Shown: positions 8,854-16,122 of the stretch, one piece after another | How the letters are laid out: each line of letters begins with the position of its first letter | Numbering within the stretch: position 1 is the stretch's first letter | Source of the DNA: Marinoscillum sp. | Lineage (GTDB): Bacteria; Bacteroidota; Bacteroidia; Cytophagales; Cyclobacteriaceae | Assembly (NCBI GenBank): GCA_024305105.1 | Contig: JAMWZA010000018.1 | Coordinates: 1 to 54,563 of the forward strand | Length of the DNA stretch: 54,563 bases | Direction: 5' to 3' | Translations under genes and position numbers: made by a program | Notes under the pieces: generated by a model | The model's input: only the letters and a program-made list of their open reading frames with translations | Told to the model about the DNA's origin: nothing | Databases searched by the model: none

Positions 8854-9708
8854 ATGACCCGAATCATGAGCAAACCAAATTGGACAACCGTCAGAGAATT
8901 TGAAGACATCACTTACAAAAAGTGCGGAAGTGTAGCTCGAATTGCCTTTAACAGACCTAATGTACGCAATGCCTTCCGGCCCAAAACAGTAGGTGAGTTG
9001 TATCAAGCCTTTTTAGATGCTCGTGAAGACACCAAAATCGGTGTGATCTTGTTCTCTGGAGAAGGCCCTTCGACAAAAGATGGCAAGTGGGCATTTTGCT
9101 CTGGAGGAGATCAAAACGCCAGAGGGCATCAGGGCTATGTGGATGACGATGGCATGCCACGTCTCAATATTTTGGAAGTACAGCGATTGATTCGCTTCAT
9201 GCCCAAAGTGGTGATCGCGGTAGTTCCGGGCTGGGCTGTAGGTGGTGGACACTCCCTGCATGTGGTTTGTGACCTGACACTGGCCAGCAAAGAACACGCG
9301 ATTTTCAAACAAACCGACGCAGACGTCACCAGCTTTGATGGTGGGTATGGTTCTGCCTATCTGGCTAAAATGATTGGACAGAAAAGAGCACGTGAAATAT
9401 TCTTCCTTGGTAGAAACTACTCGGCGCAGGATGCATATGATATGGGAATGGTCAATGCCGTGATTCCTCATGATGAATTGGAAGACACTGCATACCAGTG
9501 GGCGCTCGAGATACTTGAAAAATCACCAACATCCATCAAGATGCTCAAATTTGCCTTTAACCTGACCGATGATGGCATGGTAGGCCAGCAGGTATTTGCT
9601 GGTGAAGCCACTCGACTTGCTTACATGACAGATGAAGCCAAAGAAGGGAGAAATGCATTTTTGGAAAAACGCAAGCCAGACTTTTCGGATATTAAGTGGA
9701 TCCCTTGA
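8854..9708 (+). CDS. menB: 1,4-dihydroxy-2-naphthoyl-CoA synthase
   Basis: MenB cyclises o-succinylbenzoyl-CoA in menaquinone synthesis, the quinone of most Bacteroidota respiratory chains. Crotonase fold; seen are the oxyanion/active-site segment CSGGDQNARGHQGY, the GWAVGGGHSLHVVCDLTLAS helix entry, and the catalytic-aspartate region TDADVTSFDGGYGSAY. The frame can be extended to a TTG at 8836, but ATG at 8854 (or ATG at 8866) gives the normal family N-terminus (NWTTVREFEDITYKK); 8854 is chosen for its A-rich upstream bases. The stop overlaps the following small gene by 13 bases. No other men genes are in the window. Confidence 0.95.
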   Translation: MTRIMSKPNWTTVREFEDITYKKCGSVARIAFNRPNVRNAFRPKTVGELYQAFLDAREDTKIGVILFSGEGPSTKDGKWAFCSGGDQNARGHQGYVDDDGMPRLNILEVQRLIRFMPKVVIAVVPGWAVGGGHSLHVVCDLTLASKEHAIFKQTDADVTSFDGGYGSAYLAKMIGQKRAREIFFLGRNYSAQDAYDMGMVNAVIPHDELEDTAYQWALEILEKSPTSIKMLKFAFNLTDDGMVGQQVFAGEATRLAYMTDEAKEGRNAFLEKRKPDFSDIKWIP

Positions 9709-10340
9709 TCCTACTCATACTATTCGTTTTATTCAACGCTCAAACCGAGCCTCCACCAGGAATGATCCGTGCTGGAAGGTTCTTCGTGGACAAAAGTGAA
9801 GTTTCTAATTTGGACTGGCTTGAATTTCAGCACTTAATGGCTCAAAACGATACCATCAGTGCAGAATCAATGCAACCGGACTCGTTAAATTTCTGGTATG
9901 AAAACCCTGAATACCGACACGCCCCCGTTGTATTCATCACCCAGGAACAAGCAGAACTTTACTGTAAGTGGCGAACTAAATTAGCCACTGAAATTAGTGA
10001 TAGACGAGTTACTTACAGACTTCCTACAACCAATGAATGGTCTGAAATAGCAACCTACCTTATAGCAACAAGCGAAAAAGAAGTGGATAAGGAACTTCGC
10101 CAAAACATGAAAGAGATCAATGAATACCCTGACGAATACTTTCTTTTTGCTTCCAATTACCCGAAGACGTTGGAACACCTCTTTGACAATGTGAGTGAAA
10201 TGACCGCTGATCCGAACATTGCTATGGGTGGTAACAACATCAACATCATTCCACCTCGTCAAGCAACATCGCAGGTGGTCCGCTACGAAAAACCCAGTGC
10301 CTACCTTGGGTTTCGGTGTATTGTGGAGATAGAGGAATAG
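9696..10340 (+). CDS. Short formylglycine-generating-enzyme-like (SUMF1/FGE-sulfatase) protein
   Basis: A 214-residue secreted protein: hydrophobic signal (about 1-16, GTG start at 9696; TTG at 9705 is an alternative) and then a compact FGE-sulfatase-type domain. Seen: the opening GMIRAGRFFVDKSEVSNLDW, the AYCxW-like helix (EQAELYCKWRTKL), RLPTTNEWSEIA, NVSEMT in place of NVWEW, and the closing GFRC. The middle of the domain is shortened, and the paired cysteines needed for sulfatase Cys oxidation are absent, so a non-catalytic, GldK/GldJ-like or binding role is more likely. It overlaps menB by 13 bases, which implies co-translation rather than a shared pathway. Confidence 0.75.
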   Translation: MDPLILLILFVLFNAQTEPPPGMIRAGRFFVDKSEVSNLDWLEFQHLMAQNDTISAESMQPDSLNFWYENPEYRHAPVVFITQEQAELYCKWRTKLATEISDRRVTYRLPTTNEWSEIATYLIATSEKEVDKELRQNMKEINEYPDEYFLFASNYPKTLEHLFDNVSEMTADPNIAMGGNNINIIPPRQATSQVVRYEKPSAYLGFRCIVEIEE

Positions 10341-10502
10341 AAAAGACTTCCCGACTCAGTTAGCCTATGCTCAATGACATTCCGAAGTTAATTTCATAAC
10401 AATCAGGCGACGTTTGTGGTAACCCCAGCTTTATAACATAGAAAATCTTGTTTTATCAATGGTATTTTACTGTGGCTCAGCATAGTTCAGTTAATTTTGA
10501 TT

Positions 10503-10525
10503 AGCTGCCGACATGGCTGGCAGCT
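10503..10525 (+). promoter_or_regulatory. Hairpin covering an upstream ATG of the antiporter gene
   Basis: A perfect 7-bp inverted repeat (10503-10509 with 10519-10525) around a 9-base loop that contains the ATG at 10513. Such a stem would hinder use of that ATG and supports ATG at 10552. The rest of 10341-10551 shows no gene or clear terminator. Confidence 0.35.
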
Positions 10526-10551
10526 CATCTTATACTTTTCACTCACATGCA

Positions 10552-12012
10552 ATGCAATTAAGTACTGACAACATCCTCTTGATAGGTTCCATTCTCTTGA
10601 TCATCAGTCTAATTGCTGGGAAGACCTCTTTCAAGTTTGGTGTACCTACGCTCATACTATTCTTGACAATAGGCATTCTGGCAGGATCGGAAGGTTTAGG
10701 GGGAATCGAATTTGATAGTCCGGGAATTGCCCAGTTCATCGGAATCGTAGCTCTGAATGTCATCTTGTTTTCGGGTGGTCTTGAAACCTCCTGGACAACC
10801 ATAAAGCCCGTTCTCTGGCAAGGCATATCGCTTTCCACAATCGGCGTTTTAATTACCGCTTTTACGATGGGAGGGTTTATATGTTTAGTGACCGAACTGA
10901 GTTTCTTTGAGGGATTGCTACTGGGATCAATCATCTCATCCACAGATGCCGCAGCAGTATTCTCCATCCTTCGATCCAAAAACCTAAGTTTAAAGGATAA
11001 TATTCGGCCTACACTGGAACTAGAAAGTGGCAGCAATGATCCCATGGCTTATGTATTAACAATCTCCTCCCTCACCCTCATCACACAACCGGAAACTACT
11101 TTCTGGTCAATCGTCGGATTGTTTGCTTCTCAAATGATTGTTGGGGCAGTAGCTGGAGTTGCATTCGGCTGGGCAAGCACCTGGTTAATCAACAAAATCC
11201 ATCTAGGACTTGACGCATTGTATCCACTGCTCGTCATCGCTTTGATGTTTCTAACCTATACCACCACGGGCCTACTTCATGGAAATGGTTTTTTGGCTGT
11301 CTATCTCTGTGGTTTGTTCCTAGGTAACAATGAATTGATTCACAAAAACTCAATCATTCGGTCTTTTGATGGCCTGGCCTGGCTCATGCAGATCATTTTG
11401 TTCCTTACGCTAGGGCTGCTCGTATTCCCTTCACAGGTGGTCCCAATTATAGGAGTCGGATTATTGATTGCCATTTTCCAAATATTTATAGCACGACCAG
11501 TTAGTGTAATGTTTGCACTTTCATTTTTTAAGATGAAAAACGCTAAAAGGGCTTACATTTCCTGGGTAGGCTTGCGCGGTGCGGTGCCCATTGTATTTGC
11601 CACCTACCCACTCATATCAGGACTAGACAATGCCAGTTTGATCTTCAATATTGTGTTTTTCATTTCGGCCATTTCTGTTCTTCTACAGGGTTCCTCACTA
11701 CCAATGATGGCGAAAGTATTAAATGTAGCGCTACCTCAGGAACAAAAGAAAATCACCCCTATCGATCAGCTTTTCAATGAACAAAACAAGTCCGTAAAGA
11801 AAGAAATTACAATAACCGAAAACTCAATTATGGCACATAAAAAAATTGTTGATTTAAAACTACCGGAATCCGTTTGGATAAGTTTGATTGAAAGAGATAG
11901 CCAATTTATCACCCCAAAAGGGGATACGGAAATTCACCCAAATGATCGCATTTTACTCCTGGCAGAAAAAAGAGCTGATCTGCAGCGTTTCGAAGAACAA
12001 TTCTGCTTCTGA
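10552..12012 (+). CDS. K+/H+ antiporter, CvrA/NhaP2 type, with C-terminal TrkA-C domain
   Basis: An inner-membrane cation/proton antiporter of the CPA1/2 group. About 12 membrane helices fill residues 1-390; the ion-site helix carries the STDAAAVFSILRSK and LESGSNDPMAY motifs, in which the conserved Asp residues bind the cation or proton. The C-terminal about 75 residues (KEITITENSIMAHKKIVDLKLPE to the end) form a TrkA-C-like domain that in CvrA-type exchangers senses nucleotides. The frame extends to ATG 10513, but alignment with family N-termini and the hairpin at 10503-10525 favour ATG 10552 (486 residues). Likely role: K+ efflux under osmotic or alkaline stress. Confidence 0.92.
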   Translation: MQLSTDNILLIGSILLIISLIAGKTSFKFGVPTLILFLTIGILAGSEGLGGIEFDSPGIAQFIGIVALNVILFSGGLETSWTTIKPVLWQGISLSTIGVLITAFTMGGFICLVTELSFFEGLLLGSIISSTDAAAVFSILRSKNLSLKDNIRPTLELESGSNDPMAYVLTISSLTLITQPETTFWSIVGLFASQMIVGAVAGVAFGWASTWLINKIHLGLDALYPLLVIALMFLTYTTTGLLHGNGFLAVYLCGLFLGNNELIHKNSIIRSFDGLAWLMQIILFLTLGLLVFPSQVVPIIGVGLLIAIFQIFIARPVSVMFALSFFKMKNAKRAYISWVGLRGAVPIVFATYPLISGLDNASLIFNIVFFISAISVLLQGSSLPMMAKVLNVALPQEQKKITPIDQLFNEQNKSVKKEITITENSIMAHKKIVDLKLPESVWISLIERDSQFITPKGDTEIHPNDRILLLAEKRADLQRFEEQFCF

Positions 12013-12022
12013 TAATTCTAAG

Positions 12023-13126
12023 TCAACAAAGAGCCAGCAGTTTTTCCGCCAGAAATCGAATCTCCTCATCCGAATTGTGAACATGCAAACTGATTCGTAA
12101 ACGTTCTGTACCCGACTTCACTGTGGGAGACAGTATCGGTCGTACATCAAGTCCAGACTCCTGTAGCTCATTAGAGATTTTTCTGGCTCTTTCATTGCTG
12201 CCAATCAAAATCGGTTGAATCGCAGTTTCGCTTACAGAGTTGGGCCAATACTTTCGAAACAAGGCTATTTTGGACTGCAAATCCTGCTGCAGAAACAAGT
12301 GATTATATAGGAAATGGAAGCTCTCAGCTATTGCGATTACGCTGTGCGGTGGCAATGATGTGGTGTAGATAAAAGGTCGACCAAAGTTGATCAGAAAATC
12401 GGTCAACACTTTGGGTCCAGCGACACACGCTCCATGCACACCCATTCCCTTCCCAAAGGTATAAACCCTTGCAAAAACCCGACCTTGCAACTCCTGCTCA
12501 ATGAGTAGTCCACCGCCTCCTGATCCATAGCAGCCGGTACTATGAGCCTCATCCACAATCAAATAAGCATCATACTTCTCGCACAATTCAATCATCTCGC
12601 GTATTGGAGCCACGTCTCCATCCATAGAGAAAATCGTTTCAGTCAATACAAAACAGCGGCCAGTAACGCGCTTCAATCTGGCCTCCAGGTCTTCCAGGTC
12701 ATTGTGGCGAAAAGCAGTCGTTTCTGCCCGACTTAGCCAGGCCCCTTCCTTCAAACAAACATGTGATAACTGATCATACAAGATCGTATCTCCACTATCA
12801 GCCACAGCTGAAACCAGTGCCTGATTCGCTGCATAGCCAGAGTTGAATAGTAAAACAGACTCTGCTTTTAAGACTCCTATCAAATCCTCCTCTACCTCAG
12901 GGTACCACCGATGATTTCCTGACAACAACCGACTTCCAGTACCACCGTTGGGAACATGTTCATCACCGCATTTTTTATGAATTATCCTCGCCAATTCAGC
13001 ATTACCACTTAAGCCCAGGTAGTCATTACTGACAAAATCAGCTAGCAGATCATTGGTCTTCAGACTTCTGATATTGCCTTTATCTACCCGCTCATCCAAT
13101 TTTCGCTGTAGGAAGTTCAAATTCAT
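12023..13126 (-). CDS. bioF: 8-amino-7-oxononanoate synthase (BioF-type PLP transferase)
   Basis: BioF condenses pimeloyl thioester with L-alanine to 8-amino-7-oxononanoate (7-keto-8-aminopelargonate), the substrate of BioA. Alpha-oxoamine synthase hallmarks: NYLGLSG near the N-terminus, GTGSRLLSGNH, DEAHSTGCYG for PLP stacking, and the PLP lysine in TFGKGMGVHG. 2-amino-3-ketobutyrate ligase is a close relative, but 367 residues and the presence of bioA/bioD favour BioF. The frame extends to 13177, which would run into the divergent gene at 13165; ATG at 13124-13126 (MNLNFLQRKL) is the better start. Convergent with the antiporter, 10 bases apart. Confidence 0.9.
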   Translation of the reverse strand: MNLNFLQRKLDERVDKGNIRSLKTNDLLADFVSNDYLGLSGNAELARIIHKKCGDEHVPNGGTGSRLLSGNHRWYPEVEEDLIGVLKAESVLLFNSGYAANQALVSAVADSGDTILYDQLSHVCLKEGAWLSRAETTAFRHNDLEDLEARLKRVTGRCFVLTETIFSMDGDVAPIREMIELCEKYDAYLIVDEAHSTGCYGSGGGGLLIEQELQGRVFARVYTFGKGMGVHGACVAGPKVLTDFLINFGRPFIYTTSLPPHSVIAIAESFHFLYNHLFLQQDLQSKIALFRKYWPNSVSETAIQPILIGSNERARKISNELQESGLDVRPILSPTVKSGTERLRISLHVHNSDEEIRFLAEKLLALC

Positions 13127-13129
13127 AGT

Positions 13130-13157
13130 TTGCAAAATAGCTAAATATCTATATTTG
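13130..13157 (+). promoter_or_regulatory. Promoter of the LpxR-like gene
   Basis: TTG at 13130-13132, 17-base spacer, TATATTTG at 13150-13157, an exact Bacteroidota -7 match. Only 7 bases separate it from the ATG at 13165, so the transcript would be leaderless or nearly so. Confidence 0.5.
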
Positions 13158-13164
13158 TCGCCGC

Positions 13165-14109
13165 ATGCGAAGATCACTATTCTTCTTATTAATCCTGATT
13201 ATTTCAAGCGGCATTCTAGCTCAGGAAAAAACCCCTAAAAAATACCTCAGCTATGATTTCCAATTGGTGGTGGATAATGATGTATTCACTATGGACATTA
13301 CCAAGGATCAATACTATAGTAGTGGCATTTACCCGGAAGTGCGAATGCTCATAGATAGTGGCGAAAACGTCAAGAAAATACGCTCATTCCGTTTTAACCA
13401 TCGCATGTATACTCCTTTTTGGGTTGGGTGGAGAAGAGTAGAGGAACTGGACAGACCTTATGCCGGCATTATGTCTCTAACTGCCGCTCAGGAATACTAT
13501 TTTGAATCAAATAAATACCTCAAAGTAGGGTTGGAACTGGGCTGGCTGGGGCCAGGAGCTTTAATGGGAGAACAACAAACCACCTGGCACAAGTGGTTTG
13601 GGATGCCTGCTCCGCAAGGTTGGAAGTACCAAATTGCCAATACGCCGGTCATCAATCTTTCGCTAAACTACCTTCAACCCATTTATAGTTCCTATCGATT
13701 CGAGATTTCAAGTGAATCTGATTTGAGTCTGGGCACCGTTTACAACAATGCACGACAAAGCCTACTGATACGAACAGGGGAGCTTAAACCACTCAATAAA
13801 TCAGCATATACTGCCTCATATCTGGGGAAAAAACGTGGTAACCGTACGCCAAAAACAGATGAGTTCTACTTTTTTTATTCTCCAGGGATAGAATATGTTT
13901 TCCATAATGCCACACTAGAAGGTGGTTTTATCGGACCTGAATCACCACATACCGTAGAGGCCATCTCATGGGTTATTCAGCACCGAGCGGGCATCATGTT
14001 TAGCTGGCCACGTTTTGATTTAAGCTTTGTGAAATACTGGAGAAGCAAAGAAAACGAAGAAGCCATGAAACATCAATATGTCGCCATTCGAATGAACCAG
14101 CGGTTTTAA
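13165..14109 (+). CDS. LpxR-type lipid A deacylase family protein (DUF2219)
   Basis: An outer-membrane beta-barrel of 314 residues with a signal peptide (1-20). LpxR enzymes remove the 3' acyloxyacyl chain of lipid A in the outer leaflet. Seen: the family N-terminal block VVDNDVFTMDITKDQYYSSG with Asn38, Asp39 and the SSG serine matching LpxR active-site Asn/Asp/Ser-Thr, and the mid-protein QQTTWHKWFGMPAPQGWKYQ block with the catalytic His followed by the P-x-GW-x-Q signature. The barrel closes with alternate hydrophobic strands to a terminal Phe. The assignment to the family is firm; substrate specificity is inference. Divergent from bioF with only 38 bases between starts. Confidence 0.85.
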   Translation: MRRSLFFLLILIISSGILAQEKTPKKYLSYDFQLVVDNDVFTMDITKDQYYSSGIYPEVRMLIDSGENVKKIRSFRFNHRMYTPFWVGWRRVEELDRPYAGIMSLTAAQEYYFESNKYLKVGLELGWLGPGALMGEQQTTWHKWFGMPAPQGWKYQIANTPVINLSLNYLQPIYSSYRFEISSESDLSLGTVYNNARQSLLIRTGELKPLNKSAYTASYLGKKRGNRTPKTDEFYFFYSPGIEYVFHNATLEGGFIGPESPHTVEAISWVIQHRAGIMFSWPRFDLSFVKYWRSKENEEAMKHQYVAIRMNQRF

Positions 14110-15068
14110 CGGACTTTTAACACCGTCTTACCTATCGCTTCTCTAGTCATTAATATCTCCAGTGCATGTTTTGCCTCTTTGAGGTCCATTGTTTGTGAGA
14201 TGGCCACATCAATTTCTTTTTGAGCAAGCCATTTTAATACCATATTGATATTAGATCGATTGGCCAATGGGTTTGTTCTCCAGAAGCTGCCCCAAAAAAC
14301 GCCTACCACAGATGCGCTTTTCAGTAGCGGCAAGTTGAACGGTATCGTAGGAATCTTACCAGATGCAAATCCAACTACCAGATGACGACCATTGGGCCTA
14401 AGCGCTCTAAATGCCTGTTCGGAAGCATCTCCTCCTACTGGATCAAAAATCACATCAACTTTAAATTGCTTGAGTTGATTTTTCAAATCATCATAGCCGA
14501 TCGCTGCATCGGCTCCATTGGATAAAACTGCTTCTCGCTTTGCTGCAGTAGAGCAAACCGCCACAACCTTCGCTCCCATCACTTTGCCAAGCTGAACAGC
14601 TGCAGATCCCGTTCCACCCGATGCACCCAATACTACCAACGTCTCTCCTGCTGTTAGACTTCCTCGATCTTTTAATGCATGAATGGCTGTTCCGTAAGTT
14701 TCCAGCAGGGCCGCTCCTTGTTCAAAACTTACCACCGGCGGTAATAAGTACGTGTTGTCTTTATGCGCAACCGTCTCTTCCGCATATCCACCCCAGGTCA
14801 TGGAGGCCAATACAAAGTCCCCTTCCTTTACATGAGTCACATCGTTCCCAACCTCAAGAACTTCTCCACTCACCTCCTGTCCAGGTGAGAAAGGATACTC
14901 AGGTTGAAATTGGTACTTGCCCTGAATAATTAACGTATCAGGGAAGTTGACACCAGCATACCTAACCGCTATCCGTACCTCATCGGCCTTCACCTGCGGA
15001 CTGCTGATTGTTTCTAAACGAAGGGAACTCAATCCCTCATTGGAGTTGCATAAGATCGCTTTTGGCAT
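14106..15068 (-). CDS. NADPH:quinone oxidoreductase family protein (zinc-less MDR)
   Basis: A 320-residue cytosolic medium-chain dehydrogenase/reductase. The N-terminal GroES-like domain (YAGVNFPDTLIIQGKYQ, SPGQEVSGEV) lacks the zinc-binding cysteines of alcohol dehydrogenases, as in quinone/enone reductases. The NADPH-binding fold has the dinucleotide motif GASGGTGSAA (about 148-157). Likely reduces quinones or 2-alkenals, one- or two-electron; substrate unknown. Its stop overlaps the stop of the convergent LpxR-like gene by 4 bases, sharing a TTAA. Confidence 0.9.
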   Translation of the reverse strand: MPKAILCNSNEGLSSLRLETISSPQVKADEVRIAVRYAGVNFPDTLIIQGKYQFQPEYPFSPGQEVSGEVLEVGNDVTHVKEGDFVLASMTWGGYAEETVAHKDNTYLLPPVVSFEQGAALLETYGTAIHALKDRGSLTAGETLVVLGASGGTGSAAVQLGKVMGAKVVAVCSTAAKREAVLSNGADAAIGYDDLKNQLKQFKVDVIFDPVGGDASEQAFRALRPNGRHLVVGFASGKIPTIPFNLPLLKSASVVGVFWGSFWRTNPLANRSNINMVLKWLAQKEIDVAISQTMDLKEAKHALEILMTREAIGKTVLKVR

Positions 15069-15141
15069 GAAATCTATATTATTCCAAACAATGGGGTTAA
15101 ATACAGCCTTAATATAGTGCAGTTAACGAAAAACAACGATT

Positions 15142-15621
15142 ATGAAGACGATAGAATCCAGAAGTTTCAGATATGGTGTACTAACTACAGCCGTTCTCAT
15201 TGCATATTTTATGATTATGAAGGCGTTTGGTTTAGTGCACAACTTTGAGTTGCGTGCTTTCAACGCGATCATTATGTTCACAGGAGTATTCCTGTCCATT
15301 CGCAGTTATAAAAAGTGGAAAGGAAATAATTTCCAATTTCTAAAAGGTGCCGGCGTTGGTCTCATGACCAGTCTGGTCGTAGCAGTACTATTTAGCATCT
15401 TTGTTACAGCGTACGTCGGATTGAATCCCGCATTTTTAACAGAAATTAAGCAAACCGAACCCCAAGGCATTCACTTAAATGAATGGGCCATTGCCATTAT
15501 CATATTCATAGAGGCGGCTGCTTCAGGTTTCCTTTTCACTTACATGTCCATGCAATGGTTGAAATCACCAAACATGTCAGATTTGGAGGAAAGTGGTACT
15601 GATTACAGTTATTCCAACTAA
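15142..15621 (+). CDS. Small integral membrane protein, DUF4199-like
   Basis: A 159-residue protein with four predicted membrane helices (about 14-33, 39-55, 71-92, 114-136), a basic loop after helix 2 (RSYKKWKGNN) and a polar Ser/Tyr-rich C-terminus. The first helix pair followed by FLKGAGVGLMTS resembles the DUF4199 family of Bacteroidota, whose role is unknown. Divergent from the quinone reductase gene and overlapping the convergent arsC-like gene by 4 bases at the stop codons. Confidence 0.75.
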   Translation: MKTIESRSFRYGVLTTAVLIAYFMIMKAFGLVHNFELRAFNAIIMFTGVFLSIRSYKKWKGNNFQFLKGAGVGLMTSLVVAVLFSIFVTAYVGLNPAFLTEIKQTEPQGIHLNEWAIAIIIFIEAAASGFLFTYMSMQWLKSPNMSDLEESGTDYSYSN

Positions 15622-15959
15622 AGAATTTGGAGAACACTTTCGGGAGGGCGGCCTATAGCTGCCTTTCCATCTTTAACGACTATCGGTCGCTCGATCAGTT
15701 TAGGATGAGCGATCATCACATCCATCCATTGGTCATTTGACAACTCCTTTCCTTTAAACCCTTCCTTATAGATTGCTTCTCCTTTCCTCAAAAGCTGTTC
15801 AGGCTTCATGTCGAGCATCTCCAGAATTTCTTTGAGCTCATCTTTCGATGGAGGCGTTTTGAGGTACTCGATTATGGTCACCATCTCCTTCTTCTCTTCC
15901 AGCAGTTCAAGCGTTTCTCTACTTTTTCTACATCTCGGATTATGAAATATTCGGGTCAT
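15618..15959 (-). CDS. ArsC/Spx-family arsenate reductase-like protein
   Basis: A 113-residue thioredoxin-fold protein of the glutaredoxin-coupled ArsC family. Seen: N-terminal HNPRCRKSRETLELL with the nucleophilic Cys10 and the Ser/Arg following, the EYLKTPPSKDELKEIL helix, and the closing RPIVVKDGKAAIGRPPESV, in which the Arg binds the oxyanion. Full-length ArsC enzymes have about 115-140 residues, so this is the short YffB/ArsC-like type. No arsR or arsenite pump is nearby, so arsenate reduction as its real task is uncertain. Confidence 0.85.
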   Translation of the reverse strand: MTRIFHNPRCRKSRETLELLEEKKEMVTIIEYLKTPPSKDELKEILEMLDMKPEQLLRKGEAIYKEGFKGKELSNDQWMDVMIAHPKLIERPIVVKDGKAAIGRPPESVLQIL

Positions 15960-16122
15960 ATCAGTTTTCTTTCGTTTGATGCAATACTATAAAAGTTTCC
16001 CAAGATCTTAAAAGGCAAAAGTTCTTACCACACATCAGAAGTTAATTCCATGCATCACAGATCGCTTAAGCCTCAAGTGGAAAATAACTAACTTATCCAT
16101 CCGTTTAAGACAGTTCAAAAAT

